Shown piece after piece: positions 15,941-24,050 of a stretch of DNA of 64,000 nucleotides (position 1 is its first letter; every line of letters starts with the position of its first letter). Position numbers and translations under genes: made by a program. The DNA comes from Paracoccus haematequi (GTDB lineage: Bacteria > Pseudomonadota > Alphaproteobacteria > Rhodobacterales > Rhodobacteraceae): the NCBI RefSeq assembly GCF_900631945.1, contig NZ_UZWE01000014.1, forward strand, positions 37,113 through 101,112, read 5' to 3'. Below the pieces are notes generated by a model. It was not told where the DNA came from. It saw nothing but the letters and a program-made list of their open reading frames with translations, and did not search any database.

Positions 15941-17152
15941 ATGCGACACACCTGGCGTTGGTTCGGTCCGAACGACCGCGTGTCGGTGGACGACATGCTG
16001 CAAGCGGGCGTCCAGGGCGTCGTGACGGCGCTGCATCATCTTCCCACGGGCGAGATCTGGTCGCCCGAACAGATCGCGCTGCGCCAGGCCCAGCTTGCCG
16101 CGATGCGCGACGGCGCGCCCTCGGGCCTGGAATGGGAGATGGTCGAGAGCCTGCCGGTCAGCGAACAGATCAAGACCCAGACCGGCGACTGGCGGGACCA
16201 TGTCTCGAACTGGATCGCGTCGATGCGCAACCTGCGCGCGGCGGGGATTCGGGTGATCTGCTATAACTTCATGCCGGTGCTGGACTGGACGCGCACCGAC
16301 CTGGAATGGCGCCGTCCCAACGGCGCCCGCTGCATGAGGTTCGACCTGATCGACTTCGCGGCCTTCGACATCCACATTCTTGAACGCCCCGGCGCCGCGC
16401 AGGATTTCCCGGAAGACGTGCGGGACGCCGCCGCCCGCCGCTTTGCCGACATGGACGATGCGACCCGCCAGCAGCTTGCGGGCAATGTGGTTTTCGGCCT
16501 GCCCGGCGCGGCCGAGCATCTGACCATGGCCGACGTGCGCGACCTGCTGCAAACCTACGCCCCGGTAACGGACGCGGTGCTGCGCCGCCATTTCCACGAC
16601 TTCCTGGAACAGGTGGCCCCGGTCGCGCAGGATCTGGGGATGCGGCTGTGCTGCCATCCCGACGACCCGCCCTTTCCGCTGCTGGGCCTGCCCCGCGTGA
16701 TGTCGACCGAGGCCGATTTCGCCGAACGCATGGCGGCGGTGGATCTGCCTGCCAACGGCATCACGCTGTGTTCGGGATCCTTGGGCGCGCGGCATGACAA
16801 TGATCTGCCCGGCATGATGCGTCGCCTGGGCGACCGGGTGCATTTCCTGCATCTGCGCAACGTGCGCCGCGACAGCGACACCGTGCCCGCCAGCTTCTTC
16901 GAGGACGAACACCTGTCCGGCCAGACCGACATGGTGGCCCTGATCGACGCCATCCTGGCCGAGGAGGCCCGCCGCCGCACCGCCGGGCGCGACGACTGGC
17001 GCATACCCATGCGCCCCGACCACGGCCAGGACATCCTGGACGACATCGGACGCGGCGGCCAGCCGGGCTATCCCGCCATCGGGCGGCTGAAGGGTCTGGC
17101 GGAACTGCGGGGCGTGGAACTTGCGCTGTCGCGCAATCACCGGGCCGCCTGA
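15941..17152 (+). CDS. uxuA: Mannonate dehydratase
   Basis: A 403-residue UxuA-family TIM-barrel enzyme converting D-mannonate to 2-keto-3-deoxygluconate. The family-typical opening MRHTWRWFGPNDRVS and the segments LEWEMVESLPVSEQIKTQ, LCCHPDDPPFPLLGLPR, LCSGSLGAR and PMRPDHGQDILDD are present; their Cys, His and Asp residues are the known Fe/Mn ligands. Length is usual. AAGGAG at the gntR stop serves as RBS, and the gene overlaps kdgK by 1 bp. Its substrate is made by UxuB, encoded 25 kb away at 42.2-43.7 kb. Confidence 0.96.
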   Translation: MRHTWRWFGPNDRVSVDDMLQAGVQGVVTALHHLPTGEIWSPEQIALRQAQLAAMRDGAPSGLEWEMVESLPVSEQIKTQTGDWRDHVSNWIASMRNLRAAGIRVICYNFMPVLDWTRTDLEWRRPNGARCMRFDLIDFAAFDIHILERPGAAQDFPEDVRDAAARRFADMDDATRQQLAGNVVFGLPGAAEHLTMADVRDLLQTYAPVTDAVLRRHFHDFLEQVAPVAQDLGMRLCCHPDDPPFPLLGLPRVMSTEADFAERMAAVDLPANGITLCSGSLGARHDNDLPGMMRRLGDRVHFLHLRNVRRDSDTVPASFFEDEHLSGQTDMVALIDAILAEEARRRTAGRDDWRIPMRPDHGQDILDDIGRGGQPGYPAIGRLKGLAELRGVELALSRNHRAA

Positions 17153-18060
17153 TGCGGATCCTGTCCATCGGCGAGGCCATGGTCGAACTGGGCCAGTCGG
17201 ACCAGCCGGGCCTGTGGCGGCTGGGGATCGCGGGCGACACGCTGAACACCGCCTGGTATCTGCGCCGCCTGCTGGGGGCGGATGGGCGGGTCGATTACCT
17301 GACCCGCGTTGGCACCGGGGCCTTTTCCCAGCGGATGCTGGATTTCCTGGCGGCCGAGGGGATCGGCACGGCCCATATCGGGCGCGACCCCGACCGCGAG
17401 ATCGGCCTTTACGCGATCAGCCTGAAGGATGGCGAACGCAGCTTCGCCTATTGGCGCGACACATCGGCGGCCCGGCGGCTGGCGGACGATCCGGCAGCCC
17501 TGGACGCCGCGCTGGAGGGCGCGACGGTCGCCTATTTCTCGGGGATCACCGTGGCGATCCTGTCGCCCCAGGGGCGTGCGAACCTGCTGGCTGCCCTGGC
17601 ACGCGCGCGGGCTTCCGGGGCGCGGATCGTCTTCGACCCGAACCTGCGCCCGCGTCTGTGGGAAGATGCGGCGACGATGCGGCAAGGCATCAGCAAGGCG
17701 GCGGCGGGGGCCGATCTGGTCCTGCCTTCGTTCGATGACGAGGCCGCGCATTTCGGCGATGCCGACCCGCAGGCGACGGTCGCGCGCTATCTGGCGCTTG
17801 GGGCGGGGCAGGTGGTGGTGAAGAACGGCGGCGGGCCGATCCGCTTCGGCGGGCGGGACGGGTGCGGGACCGCGACCGACCTTGAGCCTGAAACGCCCGT
17901 GGACAGCACGGCGGCGGGTGACAGCTTCAACGCGGGCTATCTGGCGGCCTGGCTGACGGGCGCCGATTGCGCGGCGGCCATCGCGGCGGGCCACGCCCTC
18001 AGCCGCAAGGTGATCGGGTATCGCGGGGCGTTGGTGCGCGAGGCGGTGGCGACCGCCTGA
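17152..18060 (+). CDS. kdgK: 2-dehydro-3-deoxygluconokinase, PfkB family
   Basis: A 302-residue ribokinase-fold sugar kinase. The N-terminal GEAMVEL and the PfkB signature DSTAAGDSFNAGYL near residue 246, with the catalytic Asp in AAGDS, identify the family. The segment FDPNLRPRLW is characteristic of KDG kinases. It phosphorylates 2-keto-3-deoxygluconate to KDPG for the Entner-Doudoroff aldolase, which is not in this window. Coupling to uxuA through TGATG supports the specificity; the family alone would not. Confidence 0.92.
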   Translation: MRILSIGEAMVELGQSDQPGLWRLGIAGDTLNTAWYLRRLLGADGRVDYLTRVGTGAFSQRMLDFLAAEGIGTAHIGRDPDREIGLYAISLKDGERSFAYWRDTSAARRLADDPAALDAALEGATVAYFSGITVAILSPQGRANLLAALARARASGARIVFDPNLRPRLWEDAATMRQGISKAAAGADLVLPSFDDEAAHFGDADPQATVARYLALGAGQVVVKNGGGPIRFGGRDGCGTATDLEPETPVDSTAAGDSFNAGYLAAWLTGADCAAAIAAGHALSRKVIGYRGALVREAVATA

Positions 18061-18149
18061 AGCGCCGAATTGGCGAAGGCCGTCGCCTTCCACGCCGGGG
18101 CATTTCCACCTGAACCGCCGGACCGGGCGCGCCTTGCCAAAGGTGACTT

Positions 18150-18361
18150 TTCTGAAGCGCGGGAGCGGTGGTGGGCAAGCCGGTCGTCGATACGGGTCAG
18201 GATCGGGGCGGTGCGATCCTGCCACGCGGCCAGACGGGAGTGACGCTCGGCTCTTGATTGCCTTGCGGAGCACGCGGTGCGACAGAGGCACGCCCCTTGG
18301 GCAAGGCGGTGTCATCGATAATCGGCCAGGCGTCGCTGCCACCTCCCAAGGCGCCGGCATC
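18150..18361 (-). mobile_element. Degraded transposase fragments in a gene-free gap
   Basis: The 319-bp gap 18061-18379 holds no intact gene. Read on the minus strand, 18361-18293 encodes DAGALGGGSDAWPIIDDTALPKG, split here as DAGALGG then GSDAWPIIDDTALPKG, the DDTALPK motif of IS701-type DDE transposases. After a frame change, about 18255-18150 reads like an IS66-type linker (LAAWQDRTAPILTRIDDRL then a RSRASEKSPLA block). Neither piece is long enough to function. This looks like insertion-sequence debris at the border between the uxuA-kdgK operon and the glycan cluster. The family assignments are tentative. Confidence 0.4.
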
Positions 18362-18379
18362 GCCCTCGGCTGAAGGCCG

Positions 18380-18787
18380 TTAACGGGAACCTGCCGAGTG
18401 GTATTTCTCCTCGACCAGTTCGGAACGCAGCAGGGCGTTGATCTGGCGCTTCAGCGCAGCCCTTTCGTCGTTCGTCAGATAGACCGAGCGCGCCAGCCCG
18501 ATGAACTCGGCATCGAATTGGGCGGCGGCCTCTTTGGCGCGAATGTCGTCCTCGACCGTCCACAGGGCCAGGTTCACACGCCGCAGGCCGGCGATCAGAT
18601 CCGCGAGGCCCGGCTGCGAAAGGACGGGTGCCGCGATATCGCGCAGCAAGGCAAGCTCGCGGTCCACATTGGCGCGGGCGGCGGGATCGGCGATGCGATG
18701 GGCCTTGATCTCCAGGATGGTGATCTTGTCCAGAAGCTCGCCCCAGGACACGGGGGCAAGCGGCGCGGGGCGATCATCCGAAGTCAT
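18380..18787 (-). CDS. DUF6165-like protein closing the glycan operon
   Basis: A 135-residue soluble, mostly helical protein beginning with a Pro-rich stretch and the conserved SWGELLDKITILEIKAHRI, then RELALLRD, LWTVEDDIRAKE and SVYLTNDERAALKRQIN. This matches the small DUF6165 family found beside glycosyltransferase genes; no activity is known. The start overlaps the preceding gene's stop by 4 bp (ATGA), and GGAAGGAA serves as RBS. It is the last gene of the minus-strand operon. Confidence 0.8.
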   Translation of the reverse strand: MTSDDRPAPLAPVSWGELLDKITILEIKAHRIADPAARANVDRELALLRDIAAPVLSQPGLADLIAGLRRVNLALWTVEDDIRAKEAAAQFDAEFIGLARSVYLTNDERAALKRQINALLRSELVEEKYHSAGSR

Positions 18788-19677
18788 GTCGTTCCTTCCG
18801 CGGGCTGCAATCGGCGCAGTCGCTCCAGGGCATCCGCGACATGGCCCAGGACGGCGGCCCAGTCGCCGGGCGCGGGCTGGCGCCAGACGCGCATGGTGGG
18901 ATACCAGGGCGTGAAGGGGGTCTCGACCGGCCAGCGCCAGTCGGGGTCGTGCTTGACCAGCAGCCAGACGGGCCGTCCCAGCATCCCGGCCAGATGGGCG
19001 ATCATCGTATCCACCGTGACGACAAGACCCGACCCGGCGACAAGCTGGGCGGTCCGCACCATGTCCAGCGGGCAGCCCTGCGGGTTCAGCACCGGCAGCG
19101 CGGTCGGTCCCGGCATCAGCGACAGCGCGGGACCGGAGCAGAAGGGGGCGAACATCGCCTCGGGCACGGACCGCGCGGCGTCCCAGTCGCCCGCGCCCCA
19201 GCACAGCCCCACCGTGCCCCGAGGCAGCGCCGCCGGCGCGATGCCCAACCGGGGCATGGGCGCGTCCGCAGGCCCCGTCCGCAGGGCAAGCGGCAGTTCC
19301 ATGATCTCGATGTCGCAGTCCTGCGGCGGCAGGGGGTGGGCCGCGTCGAAGGGGACCAGCCGGTGGATGCCGGGGAAGCCCCGGAACAGGGGCAGAAGAT
19401 GCGGCTGCATCTCGACCGTGACGCGCGCCGCGCGTTGCGCCAGCAGCGGCAGGAAGCGCGAGAACATCAGCGTGTCGCCCAGCCCGTGATAGCAGCGGAC
19501 CAGCACATCCCGGTCCCGGAAAGGCCGGCCGTCCCACACCCATCGCAGATGATAGGGCAAAGCCGGATCATCCCGCGTCGTCGGATCGCACCGCGTCAGC
19601 GCATGGGCCGCGATGGTCCAGGCGGCCGGAAAATCGCCGCGCCGCATGGCGCAGGTCCAGGGATCGCCGGTCGTCAC
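18784..19677 (-). CDS. GT9/heptosyltransferase-like protein
   Basis: About 297 residues. The opening MRRGDFPAAW...PYHLRWVWDGRPF resembles the short linker after TPR units in TPR-glycosyltransferase fusions. It is followed by VLVRCYHGLGDTLMFSRFLPLL, the heptosyltransferase-like N-lobe, and VDTMIAHLAGMLGRPVWLL, the C-lobe nucleotide-sugar region. The final WRWP...PWYPTMRVWRQP is typical of these proteins. The TPR array itself is missing. The assumed start is a GTG at 19677; an ATG ten codons later is possible. It probably acts in assembly of the surface or secreted glycan made by the operon. Donor and acceptor are unknown. Confidence 0.7.
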   Translation of the reverse strand: MTTGDPWTCAMRRGDFPAAWTIAAHALTRCDPTTRDDPALPYHLRWVWDGRPFRDRDVLVRCYHGLGDTLMFSRFLPLLAQRAARVTVEMQPHLLPLFRGFPGIHRLVPFDAAHPLPPQDCDIEIMELPLALRTGPADAPMPRLGIAPAALPRGTVGLCWGAGDWDAARSVPEAMFAPFCSGPALSLMPGPTALPVLNPQGCPLDMVRTAQLVAGSGLVVTVDTMIAHLAGMLGRPVWLLVKHDPDWRWPVETPFTPWYPTMRVWRQPAPGDWAAVLGHVADALERLRRLQPAEGTT

Positions 19678-19734
19678 GGCGCCGACCCCGGACCTGTGCT
19701 GCTGGCCCCAGGCGGCCGCGCGCGCATGTCGGTC

Positions 19735-20775
19735 CTAGCCTGCGAATCCGGCCGCAGCAGGCTTGGCCGCCGCGAGTTCCGCCGCGAACCAGGCGCAGGT
19801 CGCCTCCAACCCTTCGGCCAGCGGAACCTTGGGCGCCCAGCCCAGCACCTCGTTCGCGCGGCTGATATCGGGGCGCCGGCGGCGGGGATCGTCCACAGGC
19901 AGGGGGCGATGCACCACGCGAGCGGCTGTGCCCGTCAGCGCCAGGACATGGCCCAGCAACTCGTTCACCGTCATCTCGTCGGGGTTGCCCAGATTCACCG
20001 GATCGGACCCGTCGATATCGGCCTCCATCAATGCCATCAGTCCGGCCACCATGTCCGAGACATAGCAGAAGCTGCGCGTCTGGCTGCCGTCTCCATAGAT
20101 GGTCAGTTCGTCGCCGCGCAGCGCCTGACAGATCAGGTTCGATACCACCCGCCCGTCGTTGGGGTCCATATTCGGACCATAGGTGTTGAAGATGCGCGCG
20201 ACGCGCACCTGCGTACGGCCCGCGCGGCCATAGTCGAAGGCCAGCGCCTCGGCCGCGCGCTTGCCTTCGTCATAGCAGGCGCGGGGTCCGGTGCAGCTGA
20301 CATGGCCGCGGTAATCCTCGGCCTGCGGGTGGATCTCGGGGTCGCCATACACCTCGCTGGTCGAGGTCAGCAGGAAGCGCGCCTTTGCGGCCTCGGCCAG
20401 GTGCAGCAGGTGGTTGGTGCCCACGACATTCGTCATCATCGTGTGTTCGGGGTTCTGCTGATACAGCGGGGGCGAGGCGGCACAGGCGAGATTCCAGACG
20501 CGGGTGATGCGTGGCGCCATCCGCGTCAATTCGGCGGGCAGCGGCTGGCTGATGTCGTGGCGCATGAAGCGGAAACGGGGATGGCCTTCCAACGCCCGCA
20601 GGTTCGAAGCCCGCGAGGTTTGCAGGTTGTCCAGGCAAAGGACGGATTCCCCCTTTTCCAGCAGCGCGCGGCACAGATGCGATCCGATGAAGCCCGCGCC
20701 CCCCGCGACGACGTTCAACGCCAGCGGTCGGATTGTCGGGCCGGGGCCGTGATCCAGGTCGGTCTGCTTCCTCAT
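19735..20775 (-). CDS. NAD-dependent sugar-nucleotide epimerase/decarboxylase, UXS-like SDR
   Basis: A 346-residue extended SDR. Rossmann motif is GGAGFIGSHLCRALL, the catalytic Thr/Ser is in LTSTSEVYGD, and Y-x-x-x-K is CYDEGKR. Segments NLACAASPPLYQQNPEHTMMTNVVGT, RIFNTYGPNMDPNDGRVVSN and YGDGSQTRSFCYVSD strongly resemble UDP-glucuronate decarboxylases, which make UDP-xylose. The start MRKQTDL follows GGAGGG. The gene is separated from its neighbours by 4 nt upstream and 57 nt downstream. UDP-xylose formation is likely but not proven. Confidence 0.85.
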   Translation of the reverse strand: MRKQTDLDHGPGPTIRPLALNVVAGGAGFIGSHLCRALLEKGESVLCLDNLQTSRASNLRALEGHPRFRFMRHDISQPLPAELTRMAPRITRVWNLACAASPPLYQQNPEHTMMTNVVGTNHLLHLAEAAKARFLLTSTSEVYGDPEIHPQAEDYRGHVSCTGPRACYDEGKRAAEALAFDYGRAGRTQVRVARIFNTYGPNMDPNDGRVVSNLICQALRGDELTIYGDGSQTRSFCYVSDMVAGLMALMEADIDGSDPVNLGNPDEMTVNELLGHVLALTGTAARVVHRPLPVDDPRRRRPDISRANEVLGWAPKVPLAEGLEATCAWFAAELAAAKPAAAGFAG

Positions 20776-20779
20776 GCCT

Positions 20780-21865
20780 TCAGCCCTCCGCTGTTTCGGT
20801 CGGTCGCGTGATTGCCTTGTGCTTGGCCGCTTCGCCCAGATGGGCTTCCAGTTCGGCCGCGCGATGGTCGGACGAATGCGCGGCCTCGATACGCGCCCGC
20901 GCTGCGCGGCCCATTGTCGCGGCGTCGCTGTCCAGCGCCGCCAGCACATCGGCGGCGCCATCCGCCAGCACGATTTCCTGATCGGGCCGGAACAGCGTCT
21001 CGATCCCGTCCCATTTGTCCGAGATGATGGGCGTGGCGCAGGCCCCGGCCTCGAACAGCCGGACCGAGGGCGAATAGCCCGCCCGGATCATGTCGGCCCG
21101 CGTGACGTTCAGCGTGAAGCGGCTGGCCGAATAGAAGGCCGCATGGTCGGCGGGCGGGCAATGTTCGATGCGTTCGACATTGCCGGGCCAGTCGATGCCG
21201 GGGGGATATTGCGGCCCGGCCACCACGAAACGCAGGTCGGGGCGCCGCCGGGCGGGTTCCAGCAGCAGCCGCTCCAGCGTGGGCTGGCGGTCGTCGCTGT
21301 AGGTGCCCAGATAGGACAGATCCCAGCGGATCGGCACGTCGCGCGGGCCGTAAAGGTCCAGGTCCACCGAGCAGTAAAGCGCCCGCGCCATCGGCGCGCC
21401 ATAGCGGGTTTCGATATGGCGCAGGGTCGGGCCGCCGGTGAAGGACAGATACACATCGAAACCGGGGATCACGGCGGGCGAGAGATATTCGTGATCGCCC
21501 CGTTCCAGCTTGGCCAGCGTGACCGGCGTGTCGATGTCGTAGAAGGCCGTCACGCCCCCCACCCAGCCCTGCACGCGGCGCGCGACCTCAACGCCCTCGG
21601 GGACGTAGCTGCCGACGATCACCGCATCCGCCGCCGCGATCTCGTCCCGCCAGCGATCCAGCGCGGGCAGGCCCTCATAGAATTCCAGCCGGCACCAGTC
21701 GGGGGCGGTCAGGTCGCGCTGCCCGGCATACCAGGGCACGTCGCGTTCCAGGAACAGCACCTGATGGCCGCGCCGGGCAAAGGATTTCAGCAGCGCGCGA
21801 AAGGTCGTCGCGTGGCCATTGCCCCAGGACGACGACAGCGACAGGCCCAGGACGACCAGCTTCAT
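20780..21865 (-). CDS. CgeB-like glycosyltransferase (third of three)
   Basis: A 361-residue GT-B protein. The N-terminus MKLVVLGLSLSSSWGNGHATTFRALLKSFARRGH is followed by LERDVPWY. The C-terminal half has PSVRLFEAGACATPIISDKWDGIETLF, the donor-binding loop of the CgeB/spore maturation glycosyltransferase family. It is paralogous to the next two genes: all share the short start with no signal peptide, the SSWGNG/SSYWNG block and the FEA-x-A-C-A motif. The start overlaps the upstream stop by 4 bp. It probably adds one residue to a chain; linkage unknown. Confidence 0.85.
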   Translation of the reverse strand: MKLVVLGLSLSSSWGNGHATTFRALLKSFARRGHQVLFLERDVPWYAGQRDLTAPDWCRLEFYEGLPALDRWRDEIAAADAVIVGSYVPEGVEVARRVQGWVGGVTAFYDIDTPVTLAKLERGDHEYLSPAVIPGFDVYLSFTGGPTLRHIETRYGAPMARALYCSVDLDLYGPRDVPIRWDLSYLGTYSDDRQPTLERLLLEPARRRPDLRFVVAGPQYPPGIDWPGNVERIEHCPPADHAAFYSASRFTLNVTRADMIRAGYSPSVRLFEAGACATPIISDKWDGIETLFRPDQEIVLADGAADVLAALDSDAATMGRAARARIEAAHSSDHRAAELEAHLGEAAKHKAITRPTETAEG

Positions 21866-22944
21866 GCCGCCATTCCCTTCGCCTGCGCCTTGAACAGCGC
21901 GTCCACCTGCGCACCGCGCAGGGCATAGGTGTGTTCCGCCTTGACCCGCGCCAGCGCCGCCTGGCCGATCTGCTTCGCCCGTTCCGGCGTCAGCGCCGCC
22001 AGATGGTCGGCCACGTCCTGCCCGTCGCGGGCGACCAGAACCTCGCGGTCGGGGGTCAGGAACTGCTCGATCCCCTCCCAGGCGTCAGTGATCAGGCAGG
22101 CGGCGGCACCGGCGGCTTCAAAGACGCGGGTGGCCGGGGAAAAGCCCACATGCGCCATGCTGTCGCGGGCGACGTTCAGGACGGCCAGCGGCGTGCAGTT
22201 GAAGGCGTTGTGTTCATGCGTATAGACATGGCCCAGGTGGCGGACATTGCCCGGCATCGGCTTGCTGTCCCAGCCGTTGCCGCCGATCAGGAAGCTGCGA
22301 TCCGCCAGCATGGCGGCGGGCTTCAGGAAGAACTCCTCGACCCGCGCCTCGCGGTCGGGCAGGCGGTTGCCCAGAAAGGCGAGATCCGAGGCGAATTTCG
22401 GATCGGCGGGGGCGGGGTGATGGGTCGCCGGGTCCAAGGCGTTATAGACCGGCTCGCACAGCTTCGCGCCGAAGCCGCGATAGGCGTCCACCACGGGCGG
22501 GCCGCCGCCATAGGTCAGCACCATGTCGAGGGCGGGCAGCGCCCGGCGCACCGGATGGTCCGGGGCCGTCCGCATCTCGTCCAATGTGGCCGCCGCGTCC
22601 ACGTCCCAGAAGATCTTCAGCGCGCCGGGTTTTGCACCCGCGACCACGCCGTCCAGCAGTTCCCGGTCGAAGACGCCGACGCCATTGGCCTTGACCACGA
22701 TATCGGCGTCGGCCGCCTCGGCCAGGACGCCGCGCATGGCGTCCTCGGTCGCGGGATAGACGACCGAGCGGCACCAGTCCGGCGGGTCGATGTCGCGGTG
22801 CTGCTGGCGGTCGAATGCGTCGGGTTCATAGAAGGTGATCTGGTAGCCGCGCCTGGCGAGTTCGCCCAGGATGCCGCGGTAATAGGTGGCGGCACCGTTC
22901 CAATAGGAGGACAGCAGGCTGGATCCGTAGAATGCGATCTTCAT
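21862..22944 (-). CDS. CgeB-like glycosyltransferase (second of three)
   Basis: A 360-residue paralogue of its neighbours. The N-terminal MKIAFYGSSLLSSYWNGAATYYRGILGELARRGYQITFYEPDAF is typical of the family. The C-terminal ATRVFEAAGAAACLITDAWEGIEQFL is the nucleotide-sugar-binding loop. LIGGNGWDSKPMPGNVRHLGHVYTHEHNAFNC carries the usual inter-domain pattern. It overlaps both neighbours by 4 bp. Transfer of a sugar from a nucleotide donor is expected; donor probably comes from the SDR genes of the same operon (inference). Confidence 0.85.
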   Translation of the reverse strand: MKIAFYGSSLLSSYWNGAATYYRGILGELARRGYQITFYEPDAFDRQQHRDIDPPDWCRSVVYPATEDAMRGVLAEAADADIVVKANGVGVFDRELLDGVVAGAKPGALKIFWDVDAAATLDEMRTAPDHPVRRALPALDMVLTYGGGPPVVDAYRGFGAKLCEPVYNALDPATHHPAPADPKFASDLAFLGNRLPDREARVEEFFLKPAAMLADRSFLIGGNGWDSKPMPGNVRHLGHVYTHEHNAFNCTPLAVLNVARDSMAHVGFSPATRVFEAAGAAACLITDAWEGIEQFLTPDREVLVARDGQDVADHLAALTPERAKQIGQAALARVKAEHTYALRGAQVDALFKAQAKGMAA

Positions 22945-24050
22945 GCGGCAGAAGCTCCGTGGTTCAGGCCGAGCGTTCCGGCAATGGACAGAAGTTCCTG
23001 CGCGCGATGGGCGCAGGTATGGCGGGCGCGGATGGTCTCCAGCCCATGTGCCACCAGCGCGGCGCGCAGGTCGGCATCATGGGCAAGGTCGCGCAGGCGG
23101 GCGGTCATTTCCGCGCCGTCGCCCGCGAACAGAAAGTCCTGGCCGGGGCGGAACAGGGCTTCGCTGTCCTGCCAGGGGGCCGAGACCAACGGGATGCCGC
23201 AGGCCAGCGCCTCGAAGACGCGGATGGTGGGGATGCCGGGCAGCATCGTGGTATAGAAGCGGCGCGGGACATGCACGGTCGCCATGTGGCGCGCGAAGAT
23301 TTCGGGTGCCGCGGCGTTCGGCGCCCAGCCGTGATAGCGCACGCCGTAACGGTTCAGCGTCGCCAGGGCCTCGGCGGGGTAGCGGACGCCGTAGATGTCG
23401 AGCGGCAGTTCCGCCTGCTGCGCCGGGCGGAACAGGAAGGTTTCAAGCTCCTCGGTCCGCTCGCCGTCGCCCCAGTTGCCGATCCAGACCAGCCCTTCGC
23501 GCGCGGTTTCCTGCGCGGGCGGGTGAAACAGGCGGGTGTCGGCGGCCTCGTGCCAGGTCCAGACGCGATCCCCCCAGCCCCAGCGGCGATAGACCTCGCT
23601 CAGCGCCTCGCCAAAGGCCAGAACGCCGTCGAAGCCCGACAGGTCGAAGGCGCGGATCGCATCCGGGTCGCTGACGGCGCGGTGGTGGGTGTCGTGGAAC
23701 AGCAGCTTGAAGCGGGCGCCCCCCTTGCGCGCCCGGCCAAGGGTCGCGGCCAAGGTAGGGTCGTTCCATTCGTGAACGATCACCAGATCGGCGTCGCCCG
23801 CCAGATCGACCGGATCGGCGGCGGGGTCATAGGTTTCGACCGACAGGTCGGGATAGTTCCGGCGGAACGGCTCCAGCCCCGCAGGCCCGTGGTCGCGCAG
23901 CAGGTTTTCCAGGCTCCAGGCGCCTTGCGGCTCCAGCGCGCGGACATGGTGGCCCGCTGCGGCCAGTTCCCGCAGCACGCCGCGCAGGAAATGGGCGTTG
24001 CCGTGGTTCCAGCAGCTTTGCAGCGAATGGGTGAAATAGACGATCTTCAT
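22941..24050 (-). CDS. CgeB-like glycosyltransferase (first of three)
   Basis: A 369-residue GT-B protein opening with MKIVYFTHSLQSCWNHGNAHFLRGVLRELAAAGHHV. The C-terminal motif TIRVFEALACGIPLVSAPWQDSEALFRPGQDFL resembles GT4/CgeB donor sites, and FHDTHHRAVSDP lies in the middle. It resembles the two downstream paralogues but is more divergent. The start overlaps the preceding GT4 gene's stop by 4 bp. Three serial paralogues suggest stepwise building of a short oligosaccharide with different sugars. Confidence 0.83.
   Translation of the reverse strand: MKIVYFTHSLQSCWNHGNAHFLRGVLRELAAAGHHVRALEPQGAWSLENLLRDHGPAGLEPFRRNYPDLSVETYDPAADPVDLAGDADLVIVHEWNDPTLAATLGRARKGGARFKLLFHDTHHRAVSDPDAIRAFDLSGFDGVLAFGEALSEVYRRWGWGDRVWTWHEAADTRLFHPPAQETAREGLVWIGNWGDGERTEELETFLFRPAQQAELPLDIYGVRYPAEALATLNRYGVRYHGWAPNAAAPEIFARHMATVHVPRRFYTTMLPGIPTIRVFEALACGIPLVSAPWQDSEALFRPGQDFLFAGDGAEMTARLRDLAHDADLRAALVAHGLETIRARHTCAHRAQELLSIAGTLGLNHGASAA

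Noticed and set aside
12349..15996. Very long open frame on the minus strand through the MORN gene and the regulator behind it
   Set aside because: It is the antisense shadow of real high-GC genes: its translation is low-complexity Gly/Ala/Arg/His, it has no domain, and it covers both a strong signal-peptide gene and an FCD regulator.
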